Shown here piece after piece: positions 1 through 5,238 of a DNA stretch of 12,078 nucleotides. The stretch comes from JBFMHD01 sp040752395 [NCBI: Candidatus Hydrogenedentota bacterium]. GTDB taxonomy: Bacteria > JBFMHD01. The stretch is taken from assembly GCA_040752395.1 (NCBI GenBank), contig JBFMHD010000073.1, positions 1 to 12,078 of the forward strand, in the 5' to 3' direction. Under the pieces are notes generated by a model. That model was not told the origin of the DNA. It saw only the letters and a program-made list of their open reading frames with translations, and did no database searches. Made by a program: the position numbers and the translations under genes. Position 1 is the first letter of the stretch; every line of letters starts with the position of its first letter.

Positions 1-98
1 AAAATATTGAAAAAATTATTATAACAGAAGAGGTAATCACGGCTAATAAAAAACCATTATATACTTTTGTAGCCAAAAAACAAGTTGAATCAGCATAG
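1..98 (+). CDS. C-terminal fragment of an unidentified protein
   Basis: An open frame enters from the left edge (first full codon at position 3) and ends at TAG 96-98, giving the last 31 residues of a protein. The other two forward frames stop within the first 25 bases. The tail contains ITANKKPLYTFVAKK, a hydrophobic strand flanked by lysines. It loosely resembles the final beta strand of class I SAM-dependent methyltransferases, but 31 residues are too few to name a family. A Y-type repeat module begins within 3 nt of the stop codon. Seen: the open frame and its stop. Inferred: that it is a real gene end. Confidence 0.45.
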   Translation, partial: NIEKIIITEEVITANKKPLYTFVAKKQVESA

Positions 99-100
99 GT

Positions 101-131
101 CTCCTCTGAAAAACGCTGTAACTCTAATAAT
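101..131 (-). repeat. Module Y, copy 1
   Basis: A 31-nt segment beginning CTCCTCTGAAAAAC matches the reverse complement of 2598-2628 at 28 of 31 positions, and matches the copy at 254-284 slightly less well. On the minus strand it ends in CAGAGGAG, an SD-like sequence. It starts immediately after the stop codon of the gene entering from the left. It is given minus orientation because the copy at 2575-2628, which serves a real gene start, reads that way. Confidence 0.8.
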
Positions 132-133
132 TC

Positions 134-197
134 GGGCTACAGGCTACGGGCTACGGACTACAGCCGGCTGGAGCCAAAAGCCCGGAGCCTGAAGCCA
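134..197. repeat. GC-rich heptamer cassette (GGGCTAC and RRAGCCN types)
   Basis: This stretch lies between modules Y (101-131) and X (201-258). It holds four 7-nt units of GGGCTAC type (134-161: GGGCTAC, AGGCTAC, GGGCTAC, GGACTAC), an 8-nt joint, and four 7-nt units of RRAGCCN type (170-197: GGAGCCA, AAAGCCC, GGAGCCT, GAAGCCA). The perfect 10-nt palindrome CAGCCGGCTG (161-170) sits at the junction. About two thirds of the bases are G or C, against a strongly AT-rich background. Nothing suggests it is translated. Confidence 0.8.
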
Positions 198-200
198 ACA

Positions 201-258
201 TATCATCTTTAGTTTTTCATATATTGTGTAGAGCGCAAACGCGCTCATGTTGACTCCT
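201..258 (-). repeat. Module X, copy 1, with GAGCGC/GCGCTC hairpin
   Basis: Positions 212-258 match the reverse complement of 2513-2560 at 44 of 48 aligned positions including one indel. Weaker similarity continues to about 201. It contains a perfect hairpin, GAGCGC-AAAC-GCGCTC, at 231-246. Read on the minus strand, the 5' edge gives AAGGAG (259-254), then TCAAC and an ATG (249-247), which looks like a translation start. The frame is not conserved with the other copy, so this is probably not coding. Confidence 0.85.
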
Positions 259-315
259 TCGAAAAACATTGTAACTATAATAATATCAAGTAGAAGCAAG
301 AGGCAAGAAGCAAGG
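254..315 (-). repeat. Module Y, copy 2, with GAAGCAA heptamer cassette
   Basis: Positions 254-307 match the reverse complement of 2575-2628 at 50 of 54 positions. The Y core (254-286) is followed by purine-rich 7-nt units at 293-313 (GAAGCAA, GAGGCAA, GAAGCAA). This copy directly abuts and slightly overlaps module X at 201-258, so X and Y are adjacent here without a cassette between them. The degree of identity between the two distant copies points to recent duplication or to sequence constraint. Confidence 0.85.
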
Positions 316-318
316 TAA

Positions 319-427
319 TGGAAAACTGTTGTAGGACAGGAAAGAACTTTGTGCCTTTGTGCCTCAAAACGTAGATGGTCTAACATTAGCAAACTCCACC
401 GAAAACTGAGGGAATACTATTATCAAA
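319..427. repeat. Degenerate Y-like pieces and an octamer repeat
   Basis: GGAAAACTGTTGTAGG (320-335) and ACTCCACCGAAAACTGAG (393-410), the latter continuing to ATTATCAA (419-426), resemble the Y core with several substitutions and gaps. Between them CTTTGTGC occurs twice in tandem (347-354, 355-362). These look like decayed members of the upstream array. The similarity was judged by eye and is much weaker than among the three main Y copies. Confidence 0.4.
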
Positions 428-436
428 TGTTTTTTC

Positions 437-464
437 TTGATTAAATATTTAGTATCGAGATAAT
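437..464 (+). promoter_or_regulatory. Probable sigma-70-type promoter of tyrS
   Basis: TTGATT (437-442) and GATAAT (459-464) are separated by 16 nt, close to the consensus -35 and -10 elements and spacing. The implied start of transcription near 471 leaves a leader of under 20 nt that holds the AAGGAGAG ribosome-binding site (473-480), 8 nt before ATG 489. Such a short leader leaves no room for a T-box or other leader riboswitch. The call is from sequence alone. Confidence 0.5.
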
Positions 465-488
465 AGAAATAAAAGGAGAGTAGTCTTT

Positions 489-1721
489 ATGTTTCAGATT
501 GAAAAAGATGTTAATAAACAGATTGAGATAATAAGTAGAACAACAGAAGAGATAATACCAAAAGAAGAGTTACAGAAAAAGATTGAAAGCTCTATTAAGA
601 CTAATACGCCGCTTCGGGTAAAGTTAGGAGCTGACCCAACAGCACCTGATTTACATCTTGGACATTACATCGTACTTAGAAAGTTACGTGATTTTCAGGA
701 ACTGGGTCATAAGGTTATATTTATTATAGGTGATTTTACTGCGATGATTGGTGACCCAAGTGGCAGGACCAGTACCAGACCACCGCTTTCAAAAGAAGAG
801 ATAGAAATAAATGCAGAAACCTACAAGAAGCAATTGTTTAAAGTTCTTATAAAAGACCAGACAGAAGTGGTTTATAATTCACAATGGTTGTCTAAACTCT
901 CGCTTATAGATACGATTAAACTCCAAGCCCAATACACTGTGGCACGGATGCTTGAGCGGGATGATTTCAATAAACGATATAAAGAAAAAGTCCCTATCTC
1001 TATACATGAATTTTTATATCCACTGCTTCAGGCATGGGATTCTGTTGTAATAAGAGCTGATGTTGAGATAGGCGGTACTGACCAAAAATTTAATCTTCTT
1101 GTTGGAAGAGACCTACAGATAAAAAATAATCAATCCCCACAGATAATACTTACTATGCCTTTACTTGTAGGTACGGATGGTGAGAAAAAGATGTCCAAAT
1201 CACTGGGGAATTATATCGCGTTTAATGATACCGCCGAGGACATCTATGGAAAAGTGATGTCAATCTCAGATACTTTGATGTGGGAATACTATAAACTGAT
1301 AAAAATGAAGCCAGAATCTGAATTAAAAGAATTAAAAGAAAAAGTGAAAAAAGAGATACTTCACCCCAAAAAATTAAAAAATGAGCTTGCTTTTTTTATA
1401 ACAGCTTTTTTTTATAATGAAACCGAGACTATGAAAGCATCTCGTAATTTTGAAAAGGTCTTCTCTAAACGTGAAAACCCTGATGAAATACAAGAATTTT
1501 CTATAATTGATAAAAATCAGTCTATAATAGCTGTTCTAAAAGACTCATGTCTTGTTCCTTCAAATTCCGAGGCAAGGAGACTATTAAAATCTAATGCGGT
1601 AGAATTAAACAGCGAAACTATAAGAGATAATAGTATAATTGAATGGAAAGACGGTGATATACTTAAGATAGGCAAACGTCGATTTATTAAGATACGGATA
1701 ATGGGAACCACGCAGTTATAG
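489..1721 (+). CDS. tyrS: Tyrosyl-tRNA synthetase
   Basis: A class I aminoacyl-tRNA synthetase that charges tRNA-Tyr with tyrosine in the cytoplasm. The 410-residue protein carries the HIGH-type signature HLGH (56-59, within LGADPTAPDLHLGH), the tyrosine-recognition pattern YxxxQxxD (Y177, Q181, D184), GGTDQ (195-199) and KMSKS (234-238). A C-terminal S4 RNA-binding domain covers about 350-405. The length and LGADPTAPDLHLGH match the bacterial TyrRS branch with a C-terminal S4 domain. The ATG start is fixed by the SD site AAGGAGAG 8 nt upstream and by N-terminal residues normal for the family. All catalytic motifs are intact. The upstream gap contains repeats; the downstream methyltransferase starts 78 nt after the stop and may be co-transcribed. 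No T-box or specific anti-terminator is visible. Confidence 0.97.
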   Translation: MFQIEKDVNKQIEIISRTTEEIIPKEELQKKIESSIKTNTPLRVKLGADPTAPDLHLGHYIVLRKLRDFQELGHKVIFIIGDFTAMIGDPSGRTSTRPPLSKEEIEINAETYKKQLFKVLIKDQTEVVYNSQWLSKLSLIDTIKLQAQYTVARMLERDDFNKRYKEKVPISIHEFLYPLLQAWDSVVIRADVEIGGTDQKFNLLVGRDLQIKNNQSPQIILTMPLLVGTDGEKKMSKSLGNYIAFNDTAEDIYGKVMSISDTLMWEYYKLIKMKPESELKELKEKVKKEILHPKKLKNELAFFITAFFYNETETMKASRNFEKVFSKRENPDEIQEFSIIDKNQSIIAVLKDSCLVPSNSEARRLLKSNAVELNSETIRDNSIIEWKDGDILKIGKRRFIKIRIMGTTQL

Positions 1722-1727
1722 GTAGAT

Positions 1728-1792
1728 AAAAAGTAAAAAGTGAGAGAACGAAAAAACAATTGGTGTGCGGTGCAAGAGAAAGGAAGCAAGAG
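1728..1792. repeat. Short 7-nt-phased purine repeats between tyrS and the methyltransferase
   Basis: AAAAAGT occurs twice in tandem (1728-1734, 1735-1741). GCAAGAG occurs at 1772-1778 and 1786-1792, exactly 14 nt apart, and the same heptamer appears in the Y cassette at 296-302. This echoes the 7-nt phasing seen in the larger non-coding regions. The stretch is short and low in complexity, so chance remains possible. Confidence 0.35.
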
Positions 1793-1799
1793 TATCGGA

Positions 1800-2480
1800 A
1801 TGAATAAAAGTGTGTTTGATAGCATAGCAGAAGAATATAATGAACAACGAGAGAAAATGGACAGAGGTGAGAGATATTGTTTTGAGATAATTAAAGATTA
1901 TTTATATTTTTATGGTATTAAGCCATACTCCGGGGTTGATTTAGGTATAGGCAGCGGATATTTTATGAGGATGTTTCTTAGGGAATATGTTAATTTAAAG
2001 ATAGTGGGAGTGGATATATCGAATCCTATGCTTTGTGAGGCAAGGAATTATTTAAGTGAATTTATTAATAGAGTTCATCTGGTTTGTGGCGATATAAGAA
2101 GAATGAATTTTAAGAATGAAAAATTTGATATTGTAATCTCTTCGCTTACAATACATCATCTCAATGATAGAGATAAAAAGAAAGTAATAAAGGTTGTTAA
2201 AAAGATACTTAAAAAAGGGGGTCTCTGCATAATCTGGGATAAATTTACAACAAGTAATAAAATTGATTCATTATATCATTCTATATGGAAAAAAAGAATG
2301 ATGGGACAAGGCATAACAGCTGAAGAGATTATAAAGATTGAAAAAAGAAGAAGGTATGATAAACTAATTTGTTTAAACAGATTTATTCGAATGCTTGAGC
2401 GGAGCGGATTTGTACGAGTTAACACCCCGTATAAAGATTTAGGGATGAGTTTAATTATTGGAGAACGAGGAATTATATGA
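1800..2480 (+). CDS. Class I SAM-dependent methyltransferase
   Basis: A 226-residue protein with a Rossmann-fold methyltransferase core. Motif I is VDLGIGSG (46-53), the acidic residue that binds the SAM ribose is D72 in VGVDIS, a further acidic loop is GDIR (97-100), and the post-II strand is FDIVISSLTIHHL (109-121). The opening FDSIAEEYN is typical of small-molecule methyltransferases of the Methyltransf_11/25 kind. The substrate cannot be told from sequence. The ATG at 1800 was chosen over an in-frame GTG at 1740 because the extra 20 residues are low-complexity and overlap 7-nt-phased repeats, and family members usually begin just before this FDxxAxxY segment. AAGGA (1780-1784) lies 15 nt upstream, a rather long spacing. 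It ends about 30 nt before an X repeat module. Confidence 0.85.
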   Translation: MNKSVFDSIAEEYNEQREKMDRGERYCFEIIKDYLYFYGIKPYSGVDLGIGSGYFMRMFLREYVNLKIVGVDISNPMLCEARNYLSEFINRVHLVCGDIRRMNFKNEKFDIVISSLTIHHLNDRDKKKVIKVVKKILKKGGLCIIWDKFTTSNKIDSLYHSIWKKRMMGQGITAEEIIKIEKRRRYDKLICLNRFIRMLERSGFVRVNTPYKDLGMSLIIGERGII

Positions 2481-2510
2481 AGAGTTAGACGAAATTCTTT
2501 TGAATGTCGA

Positions 2511-2570
2511 GAGGAGTCAACATGAGCGCGGTTTGCGCTCTACACAAAGGATGAAAAACCAGATGTTTGT
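2511..2570 (+). repeat. Module X, copy 2, inverted relative to copy 1
   Basis: Positions 2513-2560 match the reverse complement of 212-258 (44 of 48). It opens with GAGGAG, then TCAAC and ATG (2522-2524). It contains the same 6-bp stem as copy 1, GAGCGC-GGTTT-GCGCTC (2524-2540), with a 5-nt loop instead of 4. The extra base shifts any reading frame after the ATG: this copy would give about 9 residues before a stop, so a shared coding role is unlikely. No T-tract follows the stem, so it is not a standard intrinsic terminator. Confidence 0.85.
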
Positions 2571-2574
2571 TTAT

Positions 2575-2628
2575 CTTGCCTCTTGCTTCTACTTGATATC
2601 ATTAGAGTTACAATGTTTTTCAGAGGAG
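2575..2628 (+). repeat. Module Y, copy 3, with heptamer cassette; carries the RBS of the next gene
   Basis: This is the inverted counterpart of 254-307 (50 of 54 identical). It runs from the purine/pyrimidine heptamer cassette (complement of the GAAGCAA units, 2576-2590) through the Y core to CAGAGGAG (2621-2628). The last bases, extended to AGGAGAG (2624-2630), lie 5 nt before the ATG at 2636 and are the only SD-like sequence there. The repeat therefore forms the 5' edge of the following operon. Confidence 0.85.
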
Positions 2629-2635
2629 AGATATA

Positions 2636-4045
2636 ATGTTTAATTATGACAGGGATGAGATTTATATAAGAGATAAAAAACATTTGCTATTCATCCTCTT
2701 ATTAACAGCCTTATTTCTTGTTGTGATGTTTTTTTTAAAAAACAGATTGATGATAGGCTGGTTAAGTGTAATTATTTTATGTTTAATATCTTTTACCTTA
2801 AATCTCTTTGTTATATCAAGCGTTGCTATTTTGAATCTTATAGTAACATTAATAAACTTAAAAGGAATTGATTTAAAAAATATCAGTCTTTTAATTATAG
2901 CTGAAGGATTATTATTTTTCTTTGTTATCAAGATTATCAATTCATTAAAAGAAGAACACAAAAAAATATACCTCTCATCCCTTGATAATGAGGCTGATAT
3001 TAATGAGATAAAGGATAGTATAAAAACAAAAGAGAGGAAAGTTGAGGCATTGAAATTACATATAAAAAGACATAAAAGTATTAAGAACCTTGCTGAAAAA
3101 TGGATTAAAATTAAAAATTTTGATGACTTTTTAAGGAGCCTGGTTAGCAACATTCAAAATTTTATCGGGTGTGACAGAGTTATATTACAACTAAAGGATA
3201 AGGAAGGTAAAATCCAAAGGACCGAGTGTTATCCCGATACTATGGGGGAACCATTGTTTGATATATATAATGAATGGGTACGGAACAGGAATGAAAACCT
3301 TATTGTAAAAGATACTTATAAAGACGTCAGATTTAAAAAAGATGAGAGTATCAAAAGAGAGATTGGTAGTTTAATAATATGTCAGATAAATCTTAAGGAA
3401 GAGTCATTTGGGTATCTGAGGCTTGAATCAACAACTCGTGACTCCATTAGCGTATACACCTTAAGACTTGCAGATGCGCTCTCCGAGTTACTTGCTGTTC
3501 TTATAAAAAGAAACAATTTAATAGCCGAGGTGGAGAAACTTGCAAGAGTTGATGGTTTAACCGGATTATTTAAGAGATGGTATTTTGATATAAGGTTTGA
3601 AAAAGAGTATCTTATGGCTAAAAGATATAATTACAGGTTCGGGTTAATAATTTGTGACATCGACCATTTTAAAAGAATAAACGATACTTATGGTCATTCA
3701 GTTGGTGATATTATTCTTTCCAGATGTGCTGATATATTTAAAAATGTAGTAGAGCCTTATGGCATACATTGCCGGTTTGGTGGTGAGGAGTTTCTCGGAT
3801 TATTAAGAAGATGTGATAGACCAGAGACGAAAAAGATTGCTGAAGAATTAAGGACCCGGATTCTGGATATGGATAACATAGAGTTTAAAAATAGTGAAAA
3901 AGTCTCGGTCAGTGTTGGCTTTTCTGTTTTTCCTGATGATTCGATAGATGGAGAAAAACTTTTTCAGATCGCTGATGAAGCTTTGTACAAAGCTAAAAAA
4001 CAAGGAAGGAACAGGTGTTTTGGTGGTGAGGATCTGATTAAATGA
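2636..4045 (+). CDS. Membrane GAF-GGDEF protein, possibly a degenerate diguanylate cyclase
   Basis: A 469-residue inner-membrane signalling protein. About four hydrophobic segments (17-34, 38-56, 57-76, 83-102) are followed by a charged, probably coiled-coil stretch (105-150), a GAF-like sensor domain (150-295) and a GGDEF domain (302-465). The catalytic loop is GGEEF (382-386), and the metal/phosphate segment DIDHFKRIND (341-350) is present, so synthesis of c-di-GMP from two GTP is possible. Two departures stand out. The inhibitory RxxD site reads EPYG (373-376). The Asn that contacts guanine in PleD (N335) is replaced by Lys at 313 in LTGLFKRWYF. The start is set by AGGAGAG 5 nt upstream. 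Its stop overlaps the next gene's start (ATGA), so translation is probably coupled to its paralogue. Confidence 0.9.
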   Translation: MFNYDRDEIYIRDKKHLLFILLLTALFLVVMFFLKNRLMIGWLSVIILCLISFTLNLFVISSVAILNLIVTLINLKGIDLKNISLLIIAEGLLFFFVIKIINSLKEEHKKIYLSSLDNEADINEIKDSIKTKERKVEALKLHIKRHKSIKNLAEKWIKIKNFDDFLRSLVSNIQNFIGCDRVILQLKDKEGKIQRTECYPDTMGEPLFDIYNEWVRNRNENLIVKDTYKDVRFKKDESIKREIGSLIICQINLKEESFGYLRLESTTRDSISVYTLRLADALSELLAVLIKRNNLIAEVEKLARVDGLTGLFKRWYFDIRFEKEYLMAKRYNYRFGLIICDIDHFKRINDTYGHSVGDIILSRCADIFKNVVEPYGIHCRFGGEEFLGLLRRCDRPETKKIAEELRTRILDMDNIEFKNSEKVSVSVGFSVFPDDSIDGEKLFQIADEALYKAKKQGRNRCFGGEDLIK

Positions 4046-5238
4046 GCCCGCTATTTATCGCAGTAATATTGGCTTTTATAATCTATAAATCAGGTATGGT
4101 AAAGAAGACACCTGCTCTTTTAAAATACAGGGATAAAATCAATACTGATTTTACTGAAAGAAAAAATAAAATAATAATAAAAGAAAGAGGCATTGATGAA
4201 GCAATAGATGGGTTGGAAAGAGACATAAGAGAGATTGAAGTATTGTATCAATTTATCAAAGATGTTAATGCTGTGATATCCTTAAAAGAACTGGTTGAAA
4301 TTTTGACAAAACACATATCAAGAAATTTCATTGTTATGGAGGCGTATCTTGTAATATTTCAGGCCGAGAAAAATATTTATTATGATTTGAGAGAGAGTAT
4401 AGAGATAGATACTGCTGAAAAAAAGATCGAAGAAGTAGCAATTGACTGGATAAAAAACAAAAAAAAATCATATTTCAAAGTTGAAGAAATAACGGATTCA
4501 AGATTTGAGAGCATAAGTGATCTTCGGGCAAGTATTTTTTCTGCTATTCTATCCCCGATAATATTTGAAGAAAAAGTACTGGGTGGTATTGAGATAATAA
4601 ATTGTGGTATCAGGGACGATAAAGAAAAGGTATTTAATGTCTATACAAAAGAAGATGTAGAAAAATTGGAATTACTAACACAGTTCATTGCAATAGCACT
4701 TGATAGAATTAATCTTTATATCAGGATGGAAGACCTTTCAATCCATGATTCTCTTACAAACCTTTATAATTATAGACATTTTATTGAAAGATTTGAAGAA
4801 GAGATTGAGATATTTAAAAAGAATAATTCTTTTATATCTCTGATACTTATTGATATCGACCATTTCAAAGACTTTAACGACAGGTTTGGGCATAAAGCAG
4901 GAGATTATGTTCTTTCCGAACTCGGCAAAATCTTAAAAAGCAGTGTTAGAAATATTGATTTCGTTGCCCGTTATGGCGGTGAGGAGTTCGCTGTTTATTT
5001 ACCAGAGACTGACCATGAAGGAGCTTATACCACAGCTGAAAGATTAAGAAATGACATTGAAAATGTCTCGTTAATATTTGATGGGAAAAGATTGGGCATC
5101 ACAATCAGCGGTGGAATATCAAGTATGCCCGAAGATGGTGATAATATTAAAAAATTAATTGAGATCGCTGATAACAGATTGTACAAATCAAAAAGAGATG
5201 GCAGAAACAGAATGACAGGTTATCGTAATAATGAATGA
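4042..5238 (+). CDS. GAF-GGDEF diguanylate cyclase
   Basis: A 398-residue paralogue of the preceding protein. It has one N-terminal hydrophobic anchor (about 3-16), a charged helical linker (30-70), a GAF-like domain (70-225) and a C-terminal GGDEF domain (230-395). It keeps the hallmarks of an active, feedback-controlled enzyme: GGEEF (312-316), DIDHFKDFND (271-280), the guanine-contacting Asn (N243 in LTNLYN) and an RxxD inhibitory site, RNID (303-306), at the canonical distance of nine residues before the first Gly. Expected role: c-di-GMP synthesis at the membrane under control of a GAF-bound ligand that cannot be identified here. It overlaps the upstream gene by 4 nt and the downstream gene by 8 nt, pointing to one operon. 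No EAL or HD-GYP partner is in the window. Confidence 0.93.
   Translation: MSPLFIAVILAFIIYKSGMVKKTPALLKYRDKINTDFTERKNKIIIKERGIDEAIDGLERDIREIEVLYQFIKDVNAVISLKELVEILTKHISRNFIVMEAYLVIFQAEKNIYYDLRESIEIDTAEKKIEEVAIDWIKNKKKSYFKVEEITDSRFESISDLRASIFSAILSPIIFEEKVLGGIEIINCGIRDDKEKVFNVYTKEDVEKLELLTQFIAIALDRINLYIRMEDLSIHDSLTNLYNYRHFIERFEEEIEIFKKNNSFISLILIDIDHFKDFNDRFGHKAGDYVLSELGKILKSSVRNIDFVARYGGEEFAVYLPETDHEGAYTTAERLRNDIENVSLIFDGKRLGITISGGISSMPEDGDNIKKLIEIADNRLYKSKRDGRNRMTGYRNNE

Noticed and set aside
134-315. CRISPR array
   Set aside because: The repeats are 7-nt units in direct contact without unique spacers, and no cas genes are present.
144-392. Minus-strand 82-residue open frame across the repeat array
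   Set aside because: It is translated from modules X and Y and the cassettes. The internal ATG has an SD-like sequence, but the frame is broken in the other X copy by an extra base and ends there after about 9 residues, so there is no coding conservation.
99-488. T-box leader or tyrosine-responsive attenuator upstream of tyrS
   Set aside because: No T-box sequence, specifier stem or terminator/antiterminator pair is seen, and the probable promoter at 437-464 leaves a leader of under 20 nt.
1740-1799. GTG start extending the methyltransferase by 20 residues
   Set aside because: The added residues are low-complexity and lie over 7-nt-phased repeats; no SD precedes the GTG, and family members normally start near the FDxxAxxY segment.
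489-2480. Composite transposon carrying tyrS and the methyltransferase between inverted repeats
   Set aside because: No transposase or target duplication is visible, and an essential-type synthetase is an unlikely cargo. The inverted copies are better described as a dispersed repeat until copy number is known.
2524-2540. Intrinsic terminator after the methyltransferase
   Set aside because: The GC stem is followed by TACACAAAGG rather than a T-tract on the plus strand, and the reverse direction also lacks one.
2458-2643. Plus-strand 61-residue open frame starting with TTG
   Set aside because: It starts inside the methyltransferase gene, lacks an SD, and consists mainly of repeat sequence; its end overlaps the well-supported GGDEF start.
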